Shown here: positions 43,360-52,977 of the stretch, in pieces
How the letters are laid out: each line of letters begins with the position of its first letter
How positions within the stretch are numbered: the stretch's first letter is position 1
Assembly (NCBI GenBank): GCA_036556695.1
Contig: DATBIY010000013.1
Coordinates: 35,764-99,763, forward strand
Length of the DNA stretch: 64,000 bases
From: DASSCW01 sp036556695
GTDB lineage: Bacteria > Chloroflexota > Limnocylindria > QHBO01
Direction: 5' to 3'
Notes under the pieces: generated by a model
The model's database searches: none
Told to the model about the DNA's origin: nothing
What the model saw: only the letters and a program-made list of their open reading frames with translations
Program-made: the position numbers and the translations under genes

Positions 43360-44547
43360 TTACGAGACCGGAATGCGCTTCTCCGGGTCGACGAACGGCA
43401 TCGGCACGACCGTGGCGGAGCGCCCACCCCATTCGGTCTCGACGTGGAGCTGCGTGCCCTCGACAGCAAGCTCGACCGGCACCCAGCAGTAGCCGATGTT
43501 GCGCGCCAGGCGCGGCGAGTAGATGGCCGAGGTCATCTTGCCGATGCGCTCTGCGTCGCCGGACGCGCGGTACGCCGGCCACTTCTCGAAGTTCAGGGCA
43601 GGGAACGGCTCACCGTCGAGCTCGACTCCCACGATTCGCCGTGACACGCCGGCCTCCTTGATGCGCCGCAGCGCCGGCAGTGAGAGGCAGGCCGCGTCGT
43701 CCAGGCCCCACGCCACAAGGCGCTCGAGCCCCATTTCCAGCGGGTTGTTCTCGTAGGTCATGTCCGCGCCCCAGTTGAAGATGCCGCCCTCGATGCGGCG
43801 GATGTCCGAGGGACCGGTGGGCCGCACGTTGTACGGGCGACCCGCCTCCATGACGGCGTCCCACAGATCGGCACCGCGCGCCATGTCGAGCAGGTAGATC
43901 TCGTAGCCGACCTCGGACGTCCAGCCAGTGCGAGTGATGACCACCGGGATGCCGCGCACCTCCGCGCGCCGCCACCAGTAGTACTTCAGATCGAGAATCC
44001 CCTCCCCCACCAGGTCGCGCATGAGGTCACGCGACTTCGGGCCCTGGATCTGCATCGGCGCCACCTCCGCCTCGCGGATGGTGACGTCAAGGTCCGGGTA
44101 GGCGTGGCGCAGGCCGCGGGCGAAGAGCAGCGCGTCGGACGAGGCCAGCGCGAACCAGAACGTGTTCTCGTCCATGCGGGTCATGACCGGGTCGTTGATG
44201 ATCCCGCCGTCCCCGTCGCAGATCAGCACGTACTTCGCCTGGCCCACGGCGCATTTCGAGAGGTCCCGCGGGGTGAGCAGCTGCGCGAAGCGCGCGCCGT
44301 CCGGCCCGGAGATCTCCAGGCAGCGCTCCACCGACACGTCCCAGACGGTCACGTCATTGAGCAGCGCCTCGAACTCGGCCTCGAACGATTCGAAGCGGAT
44401 GGGAAACAGCATGTGGTTGTAGACCGTGAAGCCCTGCGGCCCGAGGCGCTGGGTGGCCTGGTAGTAGGGGCTGCGGCGCAGGCGTGCGCCGCGCTGCACG
44501 AGCGCCATGTCGAAGCCGGTCTCGGCGGCTCGCTGGGTGACGGTCAT
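43360..44547 (-). CDS. GcvT-like THF-dependent methyltransferase/demethylase (DmdA/LigM type)
   Basis: The 395-residue protein belongs to the aminomethyltransferase fold. Segments such as NHMLFPIRFESFEAEFEALL, VWDVSVERCLEISGPDGARF, KCAVGQAKYVLICDGDGGII, YYWWRRAEVRGIPVVITRTG and WTSEVGYEIYL resemble the demethylase branch (DMSP demethylase DmdA, aryl O-demethylase LigM) more than glycine-cleavage GcvT. Such enzymes move a methyl group to THF. No gcvH or gcvP lies nearby, and an MTHFR gene follows directly. GAGGAAG lies 9 nt before ATG 44547. The methyl donor is not identifiable from sequence. Confidence 0.85.
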   Translation of the reverse strand: MTVTQRAAETGFDMALVQRGARLRRSPYYQATQRLGPQGFTVYNHMLFPIRFESFEAEFEALLNDVTVWDVSVERCLEISGPDGARFAQLLTPRDLSKCAVGQAKYVLICDGDGGIINDPVMTRMDENTFWFALASSDALLFARGLRHAYPDLDVTIREAEVAPMQIQGPKSRDLMRDLVGEGILDLKYYWWRRAEVRGIPVVITRTGWTSEVGYEIYLLDMARGADLWDAVMEAGRPYNVRPTGPSDIRRIEGGIFNWGADMTYENNPLEMGLERLVAWGLDDAACLSLPALRRIKEAGVSRRIVGVELDGEPFPALNFEKWPAYRASGDAERIGKMTSAIYSPRLARNIGYCWVPVELAVEGTQLHVETEWGGRSATVVPMPFVDPEKRIPVS

Positions 44548-44750
44548 TGGCGTTGCTTCCTCGTCGGCTGGCGGGTTGTCGAACCGCTACACAGTACGGC
44601 ACGCGCGTGGCGTCGAGTGATGCAACACACCGTGCTCTTCGTACCTCGTGAGGGGGAGCCGCTGGTGCCGCCTTGCCGCCCGATCCGGCAGGCGTTGGCG
44701 GCCCGAGCCGGCGTCGCCGGCTCGAGTTGGCACGCTTCAGCAGTCAGGCG
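44548..44750. other. Intergenic region upstream of the GcvT-like operon
   Basis: This 203-base spacer holds the ribosome-binding site of the GcvT-like gene. On the minus strand TACTGT around 44600 could be a -10 box about 50 nt upstream of the start. Nothing else is recognised. Confidence 0.3.
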
Positions 44751-45125
44751 TCAGCGGTCGCGCTGCACCCCAAGCGTGACGGCGGCCGCGACCACTGCCA
44801 CGGCCAGCGCGAACGCCTCAGCGCCGTTGAGCGCCGGCCCTCCGGCGAAGGCTGCAGTGGCCTGGCTCGGCACCGCGCCCAGCACCACCGGCACCACGAC
44901 CCAGCCCAGCACCAGCGCGGTCGGTGCCATGGCGCCGGGCAGCGTGAGCGAGCGCGTCAGGACAGCGGTCAGCAGTCCCAGGAAGGCGGACAGCAGCAGC
45001 ACCAGCACCACTGCCGGCTGGTCGCGTGCCCCCGATGCCTCGACCAGCCGCACGAGCCCCTGCTCCAGCAACGCCACGGCAACGGCCAGGATGATGGTCA
45101 GCACGACGGTGCGGGTGGGATTCAT
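44751..45125 (-). CDS. Integral membrane protein, unknown
   Basis: The 124-residue protein has about four hydrophobic helices (VVLTIILAVAVALLEQGL, VVLVLLLSAFLGLLTAVL, MAPTALVLGWVVVPVVLG, AEAFALAVAVVAAAVTLGV). No family motif is visible. It starts 4 bases after the murC stop and is probably the last gene of that operon. Confidence 0.55.
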   Translation of the reverse strand: MNPTRTVVLTIILAVAVALLEQGLVRLVEASGARDQPAVVLVLLLSAFLGLLTAVLTRSLTLPGAMAPTALVLGWVVVPVVLGAVPSQATAAFAGGPALNGAEAFALAVAVVAAAVTLGVQRDR

Positions 45126-45129
45126 CGGC

Positions 45130-46560
45130 CTACAGATCCGGCGCCATCGAGCGCGGAGCCGATATCACGCCAGCCTCCAGCGCCCCCTTCAGGTGCTGGG
45201 CGATGCGATACGACTTGCCGGCGCCCATCACCAGCACCGCGTCGCCGGCGGCCAGGTGATCGGCCACGTAGGCGGCAGTGGCCGCCGCATCCCCCACCGC
45301 GATGGCCGGTACGGCGGAGACGCGCTCAACCGCATCGGCCAGGGCAGCCGCGGAGGTCGAACGCAGCGCCTCGTCCGTGTCGCGCGAGGCAAAGATGTCG
45401 CAGATCACCACCTCGTCGGCCTCGCGGAAGGCGGCGGCGAAGTCGTCGAACAGCAGCGCGGTGCGCGAGTACATGTGCGGCTCGAAGACGGCCCACAGCC
45501 TTCGCTCCCCCACCTTCTGGCGCATCGCCGACAGCGTCGCGCGAATCTCGGTCGGATGGTGGCCGTAGTCGTCGTAGACCAGCACGCCGGCAGTATCCGC
45601 GATCAGCTCCAGCCGCCGCCCGGCTCCCGCGAACGTCCTCAGGCCCTCCGCCAACCTTTCGAGTGACGCTCCCAACTCGCGCGCCAGCGTCAGCGCCGCC
45701 GTCGCGTTCAGCACATTGTGCTCCCCTGCGAGCGTCATTTCGAACGGATGTGCGAATAGGCGGAAGCGCGTTCCCCCGCTGCTGTAGGCCACGTCGCCGG
45801 CCACCACGTCGCCGCCAGGACCGTAGGTCAGCACACGGCCATCCCATTCGCCCAGGCGAGCCAGGAGGTCACGTGCACCGGGGTCCGCTGCCGTGGTCAG
45901 CAGCAGGCTGCCACCCAGCGACGGATGAGGGCGCATGCCGCGAACGAAGCGCTCCATGGACGCGAGGACGGCCTGGCGATCGGCGAAATAGTCCGGGTGG
46001 TCCATTTCCACGTTCGTCACGATCGCACCGGCCGGGTGATAGTTGAGGAAGTTGTCGCCGAACTCATCGGCCTCGACCACGAACGGCACGCCGGCGCCGG
46101 GTCGGACGGTGGCGCCCCACTCCGCCATGAACGCACCGACTTCGACGGTTGGGTCCATGCCCGCCGCGATCAGCAGGTGGCCCAGCAGGGCGGTTGTGGT
46201 CGACTTTCCGTGCGTGCCAGTGACCGCCAGGCCGATGCGGCCTTCGGCCGCCATCAGCTCCCCCAGGACGTGCTGCCAGCTCACGACCGGCAGCCCCTGC
46301 TCGTGCGCAGCGACCAGCTCCGGCAGGTCGGGCACGGCTCGCAGGGCGGGCGTGACGACGACCCGCTCAACGCCCGCGAGATGGGCCGGATCGTGCCCCA
46401 GCTGGATGCGGATGCCGGCAGCCTCGAGGGGCGGCGTGTAGGGCGACGGCGTGTCGGCGTCGCAGCCGTCGACCGCCATGCCGGCGTGGTGCATCAACAG
46501 CGCGACGCCGGCAGCTCCCGATCCGGCGATGCCGATGACGTGGGCTCGCTCGCCGCGCAC
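45130..46560 (-). CDS. murC: UDP-N-acetylmuramate--L-alanine ligase
   Basis: MurC adds the first amino acid of the peptidoglycan stem peptide. The 476-residue protein has the N-terminal VIGIAGSGAAGVALLMHHAG, the ATP loop VTGTHGKSTTTALLGHLL near residue 115, EADEFGDNFLNYHPAGAIVT, NVEMDHPDYF and YDDYGHHPTEIRATL. It lies alone among cell-envelope genes, away from a division-cell-wall cluster. GTG 46560 is selected from the start of homology, 13 bases after the cinA stop. Confidence 0.92.
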   Translation of the reverse strand: MRGERAHVIGIAGSGAAGVALLMHHAGMAVDGCDADTPSPYTPPLEAAGIRIQLGHDPAHLAGVERVVVTPALRAVPDLPELVAAHEQGLPVVSWQHVLGELMAAEGRIGLAVTGTHGKSTTTALLGHLLIAAGMDPTVEVGAFMAEWGATVRPGAGVPFVVEADEFGDNFLNYHPAGAIVTNVEMDHPDYFADRQAVLASMERFVRGMRPHPSLGGSLLLTTAADPGARDLLARLGEWDGRVLTYGPGGDVVAGDVAYSSGGTRFRLFAHPFEMTLAGEHNVLNATAALTLARELGASLERLAEGLRTFAGAGRRLELIADTAGVLVYDDYGHHPTEIRATLSAMRQKVGERRLWAVFEPHMYSRTALLFDDFAAAFREADEVVICDIFASRDTDEALRSTSAAALADAVERVSAVPAIAVGDAAATAAYVADHLAAGDAVLVMGAGKSYRIAQHLKGALEAGVISAPRSMAPDL

Positions 46561-46573
46561 GGAGGGCGGCCCG

Positions 46574-47092
46574 TCAGCCTGCCGGGGACGCAGCGAGGAC
46601 CTCGGCCAGGCCCAGCTCAAGGGCGTCGAGCGCGGCCGCGGCCTTGTTGCCGTCGCGATCGTGGGCATACAGCCGGTGCTCGGCACGCGCCGGGTGGCCC
46701 CGCAGCGCCACGCCGATCCAGTGCGAGCCCACCGGCTTCCTCTCGCTGCCGCCCTCCGGGCCGGCCACGCCGGTGACGGAGATGCCCAGCTCGGTGCCGA
46801 AGCGCGCCCGCACGCCCTCTGCCATGGCGGCGGCAACCTCCGCCGAGACGGCGCCATGCAGCTCCAACATCTCCGCCGGCACGCCCAGCTCCACCTCCTT
46901 GGCAAGGTTCGAGTAGCTGATCACACCGCCCGGGTAGTAGTCCGACGAGCCGGGGATCATCGTGATCGAGTGGCCGATGAGCCCACCCGTCGACGACTCG
47001 GCCGTGGCCAGACGCCAATCGGCGGCGCGCAGCGCCTGGCCCAGGCGACGTGCGGCGTCGGCCAGCTGCGCCTCGGATGGGCCACCGCTCAT
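46574..47092 (-). CDS. pncC: CinA C-terminal-type nicotinamide-nucleotide amidohydrolase
   Basis: The 172-residue protein is the stand-alone PncC domain, deamidating nicotinamide mononucleotide to recycle NAD precursors. Landmarks are LATAESSTGGLIGHSITMIP, YYPGGVISYSNLAKEVELGV, VSAEVAAAMAEGVRARFGTE, ISVTGVAGPEGGSERKPVGS. The ATG overlaps the yajQ stop (ATGA). The COG1058 N-domain of full-length CinA is absent. Confidence 0.92.
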   Translation of the reverse strand: MSGGPSEAQLADAARRLGQALRAADWRLATAESSTGGLIGHSITMIPGSSDYYPGGVISYSNLAKEVELGVPAEMLELHGAVSAEVAAAMAEGVRARFGTELGISVTGVAGPEGGSERKPVGSHWIGVALRGHPARAEHRLYAHDRDGNKAAAALDALELGLAEVLAASPAG

Positions 47093-47577
47093 CGGTAGTT
47101 CTCGAACTGCAATGCCACGGCGTAGTCCAGGCTGCGCAGGTGCTGGATCACCGCCTGCAGCTCGTCCTTGCTATTGCCGCTGACCCGCACCGCGTCGCCC
47201 TGGATGACCGGCTTCACCTTCGGGAAGCGGTCCCGGATCATCTTGGCGATCTCCTTCGACTGGTCGCTGGTCAGCCCGCGCTTGAGGCCGACGTGCTGCC
47301 GCACCGTGCCGCCGCCGGCCGGCTCCACGCGGCCCCAGTCGAAGATCTTCAGGGAGAGTCCACGGCGCACCGCCTTGGACTGCATGAGGTCCTTGACGGC
47401 GGTGGCGCGGTACTCGTCATCGGCCTGGAGCACGATCTCGGCCTTGCCGAGCTCGAGTGACACCTTCGCGCCCTTGAAGTCGTACCGCGTGGCCACCTCG
47501 CGCCGTACCTGGTCCAGGGCGTTGACCAGCTCCTGCTGGTCGAAGTCACTGACCACGTCGAAGGAGGAATCGGCCAT
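47089..47577 (-). CDS. yajQ: YajQ-family nucleotide-binding protein
   Basis: The 162-residue protein has the full family length and pattern: SSFDVVSDFDQQELVNALDQ, TRYDFKGAKVSLELGKAEIV, SKAVRRGLSLKIFDWG, GTVRQHVGLKRGLTSDQSKE and KVKPVIQGDAVRVSGNSKDE. Some members bind c-di-GMP and modulate transcription factors. A GGAG site lies about 9 nt before the ATG. A diguanylate cyclase-type gene is present 10 kb away. Confidence 0.93.
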   Translation of the reverse strand: MADSSFDVVSDFDQQELVNALDQVRREVATRYDFKGAKVSLELGKAEIVLQADDEYRATAVKDLMQSKAVRRGLSLKIFDWGRVEPAGGGTVRQHVGLKRGLTSDQSKEIAKMIRDRFPKVKPVIQGDAVRVSGNSKDELQAVIQHLRSLDYAVALQFENYR

Positions 47578-47639
47578 CTGCGCTGCTCCGCTGTGCGTGT
47601 GGTCCTATCTTGCCGCCAGTCCGCCCGACCTGCTGCCCG

Positions 47640-48926
47640 TCAGCGGCGCTCGATGCGCCACTCCTCCACCGCACCGGGGTTGCCCATCGCCCCCAGGTCG
47701 ATGCCGTTGATGACGAGCCGCACCGCACCGGCGTTGCCGACGCGAATCCGCAGCTCGTTGCGCGCCGACAGGCGGATCCGCGTCCCGGCATCCGCATTGC
47801 GACCCGACACGTTGCGCTTCGGGCGCCCGTCCTCGTCGATCTCGAGGTACGAGGTGCCGCCGCGCAGGCGCAGCGCGCCCTCCAGCCCGTCGGGCGGCTC
47901 CACGGTGACGGTGCGCGTCACCGCCTCCCCGCCATCGATGCTGAAGGCCAGCTGCCAGGTTCCGGCACCCAGCTGCAGCGAACCCTCGAATTGGTCGCTG
48001 GCGTCCGCGGCCAGGGTGACCGGGTCTGGTGGCTCGGGCGCCTGGCGCGGCACGCGGACGTCGTCACCGGCCAGCGTGGTGATGCGCAGCGTCACCGGCG
48101 CGGGCTCAACCAGGCTGGCCGCCACCGTGACCTGCGCGCCGGCCGGGGCGGTGCCTTCCAGGGAGACGTCCGCGTTGACCGTTGCGCCCTCCCCGGGCGC
48201 CGAGACGGCGAGCCTGCCAATGCCCGGGCTGCCGGAAGGGCCGCTGCCACCCACGATGATCGTGCGGCTGACCTCCGGGCTGTAGCGGCCGGTCAGCGGA
48301 TCGTTGGCCTGCAGGGTGATGACATTCGAGCCCGGGACAAGCGCCACGTCGATCGAGAAGTTGCCGCTGCTGTCGGCGGTCAGCGTCGGGTTCTCACGCA
48401 GGCCCTTGACCGTCACCCGCGCATTCGGCTCGGTCACGCCCACGATGCGGTACTCCAGCTCGCTCCAGCTCGGCACGTCGGTGGCCGGCGACGTCACCCG
48501 CAGGTCTGGAGTCCGCGCGAACGTTACCAGCTCCTGGACCACGTAGATGATGAACGCGGCAACCGCGATGGTGAGCAGCGCCCCAGCGATGGCACCGGGG
48601 GTCACCACGAAGGAACGACGCCGGCGCGTGGCCAGCGGGCGGGGCGGCACCGGCACGCTCAGCCGCTCGGAGGACGGCTGCGCGCTCTCCAGGCGGTACA
48701 GGTCGACCAGGTAGTCGATGTCCAAATTCAGGTACGAGCCGTAGTTGCGCAAAAAGCCCTTGGTGTACACCGATCCCGGCAGCTCGGCATAGTCGCCGGT
48801 CTCGAGTGCGGTCAGGTAGCGCGCCCGGATCTTGGTGTCGCGCTCCACCCGGGCCAGGTCGACGCCCTTGGCCTCTCGGGCGGTGCGCAGCACCTCACCG
48901 AGCTTGTGCAGCTCCTGGTCGGTCAC
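47640..48926 (-). CDS. RodZ-like protein with N-terminal HTH and extracellular Ig-like domains
   Basis: The 428-residue protein has a RodZ-type helix-turn-helix (KLGEVLRTAREAKGVDLARV, IRARYLTALETGDYAELPG, FLRNYGSYLNLDIDYLVDLY), a basic juxtamembrane stretch (ATRRRRSFVV), one membrane helix (AIAGALLTIAVAAFIIYVV), two Ig/bacterial-surface-like repeats (NITL/TLQANDPLTGRYSPEVSR and similar) and a C-terminal DUF4115 domain (NELRIRVGNAGAVRLVINGI). RodZ links MreB to the cell wall. GTG 48926 overlaps the ftsK stop (GTGA). Confidence 0.85.
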   Translation of the reverse strand: MTDQELHKLGEVLRTAREAKGVDLARVERDTKIRARYLTALETGDYAELPGSVYTKGFLRNYGSYLNLDIDYLVDLYRLESAQPSSERLSVPVPPRPLATRRRRSFVVTPGAIAGALLTIAVAAFIIYVVQELVTFARTPDLRVTSPATDVPSWSELEYRIVGVTEPNARVTVKGLRENPTLTADSSGNFSIDVALVPGSNVITLQANDPLTGRYSPEVSRTIIVGGSGPSGSPGIGRLAVSAPGEGATVNADVSLEGTAPAGAQVTVAASLVEPAPVTLRITTLAGDDVRVPRQAPEPPDPVTLAADASDQFEGSLQLGAGTWQLAFSIDGGEAVTRTVTVEPPDGLEGALRLRGGTSYLEIDEDGRPKRNVSGRNADAGTRIRLSARNELRIRVGNAGAVRLVINGIDLGAMGNPGAVEEWRIERR

Positions 48927-51304
48927 CCATCGTCCTCGCCTGGGCCGATGTCTCCGCCCCACCCGTCGCTGGTGACCAGCACCTCGCGGAACCGGCTGCC
49001 GTCGGCCGGCCCGACGATGCCGCGATCCTCCATCTGGTCCAGGATGCGCGCCGCGCGCGCGTAGCCGATGCGCAGCCGCCGCTGCAGCAGAGATGCCGAT
49101 GCCTTATCGGAACGCCGCACGATGTCGACCGCCTGCTGCAACAGCTGATCGGCATCGTCGTCGGCGTCATCCTCGCCCGGTCGTCCACCGGGCTTGCCGT
49201 CGCGCTTGGGCGCGGTGATCTCCGGGCGATACTGCGGGCCGCCCTGGACCTTCCAGTGCCGCGCCACGCCCTCGATCTCGCTGTCGGTGACCAGCACACC
49301 CTGCAGGCGCACCGCGCGCGGCGCGTCGATGGGCTGGTACAGCATGTCGCCGCGCCCCAGCAGGTCCTCGGCGCCGGCCGTGTCCAGGATGGTGCGGCTG
49401 TCGATGCCCGACGTCATGGCGAAGGCGATGCGGCTCGGGATGTTGGCCTTGATCAGGCCGGTGATGACCTGGACCGATGGGCGCTGAGTGGCGACCACCA
49501 GGTGGATGCCGGTGGCGCGCGCCAGCTGCGCGATGCGGGTGATGGTCGCCTCCACCTCGTAGGCGCTGACCATCATCAGGTCGGCCAGCTCGTCGATGAC
49601 GATGACGATGTAGGGCATCCGGCTCTCACCGGGCCGCAGCGCGTCGTTGTAGGCGGCGATGTTGCGCACGCCGCGCTGCGCGAACTCCTGGTAGCGGGCC
49701 TCCATGGCGCCCACCGTCCACTTCAGCGCGTTCACCGCCTTGTCCGGCTCGACGATGACCTCGGTGAGGAGGTGCGGCACGCCCTTGTACTGCGCCATCT
49801 CGACCCGCTTGGGGTCGATCAGGATGAGCTTCACCTCGTTGGGGGTGGCGCGCATCAGCAGCGAGCAGATGATGGCATTGACGCACACGCTCTTGCCCGA
49901 GCCCGTGGCGCCGGCGATGAGGACGTGCGGCATCTTCGACAGGTCTGCGCTGAACGGCTGGCCGGCCACGTCCTGGCCCAGCGCGAATGCGAGCTTGCTC
50001 TGGCTGCCCAACGACTCGAAGTTCCGAGAGGCCAGAACCTCTTTGAGGGTGACCAGGTCGAAGGCGCTGTTGGGAATCTCGATGCCGACGTACGGCTCGC
50101 CGGGGATCGGCGCCTCGATGCGGATCGAGCGCGCGGCCAGGGCCAGCGCCAGGTTGTCGGCCAGACCCTCGATGCGGCTCAGCTTGATGCCCGGCTCCAC
50201 GTCCAGCGCGTACTGGGTGACGACGGGACCTTCCTGGATGCGCGCCACCTTCACGCCAATGCCGAAGTGCGCCAGCGTCTCTCGGATGCGCTGGCCCTTG
50301 GCCGTCAGGTCGAGCTGCGCGGCGCTGCTCGCCGGCGCGTCGGCCAGGAGCTCGAGCGCGGGCAGGTCCCAGGCGCGCTGGGTCGACTCCAGCGCGGCGT
50401 CGATCTCGCCTCCCTCCCCCACCTCGGCCAGGTGCGCCGCCTCTTCGTCCTCCAGGGCATCGACGCTGACGGCGGCCGGCTCCGGCCGCTCGTCGACCAC
50501 CGGGATGGGCGCTGGCGACGAGGCGGTGGCCACGGCCGACGCCGTCGACGCGGAGATCGATGGGCCGCCGTTCTCCGGCCGTGAGCGGCGCACGATGAGC
50601 GGGGGCTGCTCGTCCTCGTCGCCGCCTCCCAGCGCGCTGCGCACGCGATCCAGGATGCCGCGCCCGGCCGGCTCCGGAGAAGGCGCCACCGGGATCGGCT
50701 CCTGCCGCGGCCGTGCGCGTGCGGCCAGGCGTGCCTCGGCCGCCGCTAGCTCCTGGCGCTCCTCGCGCCGCTGCAGCCAGGCGGCCACCACGTCGCCGAC
50801 GGTCATGTTGAAGTACAACAGCATGCCCACCAAGAACAGCAGGCCCAGCACCACCCAGGCGCCAGCCGTGCCGATCGCGGCGGTGAGCATGGTGCTCACC
50901 CCGTAGCCGATGATCCCGCCGCCCTCGCCGGCGCGCACGTTGCGGATTCCGCCGCCGGCGGTCAGGTGGAACGCGCCGAGCAGCGAGATAGCGACCACCG
51001 CCGCGCCGCTGGCCGCCATCCAGCGCTCGGCCGGCATCGACTTCATCCACAGCATGAGCGCAAAGCCAACCAGCAGCGGCGCCGCAAAGGCGATCCCCCA
51101 ACCCAGCAGGTAGCGCAGCACGTCGTGCCAGGGCCTGATGATCAGGCCCGAGGTCGGCGCGAACAGGGCGATGACGCTGACGATGGCCAGCAGCACCAGC
51201 GCAAAGGCCAGCAGCTCACGCACGAAGCGGCTGCTGACGCTCAGTCCGCTCGAGCGCCGGCGTCGGCTCGTGCTGCGGCGGCGCGTGCCGCGGCGGGTGG
51301 CCAC
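48923..51304 (-). CDS. ftsK: DNA translocase FtsK/SpoIIIE
   Basis: FtsK pumps chromosomal DNA through the division septum. The 793-residue protein has about four N-terminal membrane helices, a linker rich in Glu, Arg and Pro, the alpha-beta motor domain with Walker A LIAGATGSGKSVCVNAIICS, Walker B PYIVIVIDELADLMMV and ATQRPSVQVITGLIKANIPS, and a C-terminal gamma winged helix (ASLLQRRLRIGYARAARILD). GTG 51304 follows the RNase J stop by 5 bases. Confidence 0.95.
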   Translation of the reverse strand: MATRRGTRRRSTSRRRRSSGLSVSSRFVRELLAFALVLLAIVSVIALFAPTSGLIIRPWHDVLRYLLGWGIAFAAPLLVGFALMLWMKSMPAERWMAASGAAVVAISLLGAFHLTAGGGIRNVRAGEGGGIIGYGVSTMLTAAIGTAGAWVVLGLLFLVGMLLYFNMTVGDVVAAWLQRREERQELAAAEARLAARARPRQEPIPVAPSPEPAGRGILDRVRSALGGGDEDEQPPLIVRRSRPENGGPSISASTASAVATASSPAPIPVVDERPEPAAVSVDALEDEEAAHLAEVGEGGEIDAALESTQRAWDLPALELLADAPASSAAQLDLTAKGQRIRETLAHFGIGVKVARIQEGPVVTQYALDVEPGIKLSRIEGLADNLALALAARSIRIEAPIPGEPYVGIEIPNSAFDLVTLKEVLASRNFESLGSQSKLAFALGQDVAGQPFSADLSKMPHVLIAGATGSGKSVCVNAIICSLLMRATPNEVKLILIDPKRVEMAQYKGVPHLLTEVIVEPDKAVNALKWTVGAMEARYQEFAQRGVRNIAAYNDALRPGESRMPYIVIVIDELADLMMVSAYEVEATITRIAQLARATGIHLVVATQRPSVQVITGLIKANIPSRIAFAMTSGIDSRTILDTAGAEDLLGRGDMLYQPIDAPRAVRLQGVLVTDSEIEGVARHWKVQGGPQYRPEITAPKRDGKPGGRPGEDDADDDADQLLQQAVDIVRRSDKASASLLQRRLRIGYARAARILDQMEDRGIVGPADGSRFREVLVTSDGWGGDIGPGEDDG

Positions 51305-51309
51305 CTGGG

Positions 51310-52977
51310 CTAGACCTCCATCACGATCGGCAGGATCATCGGCCGCCGCTTGGTGCGCTCGAAGAAGTACGGCGCCAGCGTGTCACGGATCTTGGCCTTG
51401 AGGTAGCCAGACTCGGCCACGTGGTCGTCGTCGCCCGCCGGCTGGTTGAGGGCGTTGGCCAGGTGCTGACGGGCATCGGCCATGATGGTGTCGTCCGGGT
51501 CCGGCAGGAAGCCGCGCCCGATGAGGTCCGGGCCGGATACCGGCCGCCCGCTGGCGGCCTCGACCGTCAGGGCGACCAGGACAACGCCGTCGGAGGCGAG
51601 CATGCGGCGATCGCGCAGCACGACCCCGTCGATGCCGTCCACGTTGACGATGCCGTCCACCAGCACGTCGCCGGCTGGCACGTTGCCCGCCAGACGCGCC
51701 CGCGTCCCGTCATGCTCCACCACCTGCCCATTTTCGAGCACGAAGATGCTGTCGATCGGCACTCCGGCGCCCTCGGCCAGCAGCCCATGCTGCACCAGCA
51801 TGCGGTACTCGCCATGGATCGGGATGAAGTGGCGCGGCTTGACCAGGCCCAGCATCAGCTTGAGCTCCTCGCGCGAGCCGTGGCCCGATACATGGCAGTG
51901 CTTGAGCGGCTCGTAGTGGACCATCGCGCCCTCCTTGAAGAGGTTGTCGATGGTGCGCGCCACGGCTTCCTCGTTGCCCGGGATGGGCGATGCCGAGACG
52001 ATCACCGTGTCGCCCGGCTCGATGGTCACGTTGCGATGGTCGCGGTTGCTCATCCGGGTCAGCCCGGACATCGGCTCACCCTGCGAGCCGGTGGTCATGA
52101 TCACCAGCTCCTCGTTGCGCAGCCGCTGCAGCTGGTCCTTGCGCGCAAGGGTGTCGCCGCGCGGGTCCAGGTAGCCCAGCTCGACGGCGATGGCGATGTT
52201 CTGCTCCATGGAGCGCCCGATGGCCACCATCCGGCGGCCGTGCGCGTAGGCCGCATCGAGCACCTGCTGCACGCGGCCGATGTTGCTGGCGAAGGTCGCC
52301 ACGATCACCCGGCCGCCGGCCTCGCCCACCAGTTGGTGCAGCGACTCCCCCACCGTCGCCTCGGAGAGCGTGTAGCCGTCCTTCTCGGCACGGGTCGAGT
52401 CCGAGAGCAGGAACTCGACGCCACGGTTGCCGATCTCGGCGATCAGCCCCAGGTCGGCGCGCTTGCCGTCCGGCGGCGTGTGGTCGAACTTGAAGTCGCC
52501 GGTGTGCACCACGGTCCCCAGCGGCGTCCCGATGGCGAAGCCCATGCCGTCCGGGATCGAATGGTTGACCTGGAATGGCAGCACCTGGAAGGGGCCGATG
52601 GCCGTTTCGACGCGGGCCTCCAGCGGCTCCATCCGCGTCGTGTCCAGGAGCCGATGCTCCTTCAGCTTGCCGCGCACCAGGCCGCTGGTCAGGCGGCTGG
52701 CGTAAACCGGCACGCCCGGCAGCTTGGGCAGCACGTACGGCAGGCCGCCGGTGTGATCCTCGTGGCCGTGGGTCAGGATGATCGCCTCGACCCGGTCGCG
52801 GTTCTCCTCGAGGTAGGTGACGTCCGGGATCACGAAATCGATGCCCAGCATCTCCGGCTCCGGGAACGCCAGGCCGCAGTCGACCACCAGGATGCGGCCC
52901 GCCACCTCGATGAGCGTGATGTTCTTACCCACCTCACCGACGCCGCCGAGCGGAATGATGCGCAGGGTGTCCGTCAT
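51310..52977 (-). CDS. rnj: Ribonuclease J
   Basis: RNase J is a zinc-dependent 5'-3' exonuclease and endonuclease for mRNA decay and rRNA processing. The 555-residue protein has IPLGGVGEVGKNITLIEV, the MBL motif ILTHGHEDHTGGLPYVLP, VHTGDFKFDHTPPDG, the beta-CASP region VATFASNIGRVQQVLDAA, MTTGSQGEPMSGLTRM and VSGHGSREELKLMLGLVKPR. Its stop is 5 bases before ftsK and its ATG overlaps the UDG stop (ATGA). Confidence 0.96.
   Translation of the reverse strand: MTDTLRIIPLGGVGEVGKNITLIEVAGRILVVDCGLAFPEPEMLGIDFVIPDVTYLEENRDRVEAIILTHGHEDHTGGLPYVLPKLPGVPVYASRLTSGLVRGKLKEHRLLDTTRMEPLEARVETAIGPFQVLPFQVNHSIPDGMGFAIGTPLGTVVHTGDFKFDHTPPDGKRADLGLIAEIGNRGVEFLLSDSTRAEKDGYTLSEATVGESLHQLVGEAGGRVIVATFASNIGRVQQVLDAAYAHGRRMVAIGRSMEQNIAIAVELGYLDPRGDTLARKDQLQRLRNEELVIMTTGSQGEPMSGLTRMSNRDHRNVTIEPGDTVIVSASPIPGNEEAVARTIDNLFKEGAMVHYEPLKHCHVSGHGSREELKLMLGLVKPRHFIPIHGEYRMLVQHGLLAEGAGVPIDSIFVLENGQVVEHDGTRARLAGNVPAGDVLVDGIVNVDGIDGVVLRDRRMLASDGVVLVALTVEAASGRPVSGPDLIGRGFLPDPDDTIMADARQHLANALNQPAGDDDHVAESGYLKAKIRDTLAPYFFERTKRRPMILPIVMEV

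Noticed and set aside
45130..46560. Murein-peptide ligase Mpl instead of MurC
   Set aside because: The overall pattern fits MurC, the genome needs one, and no Mpl-specific feature is visible.
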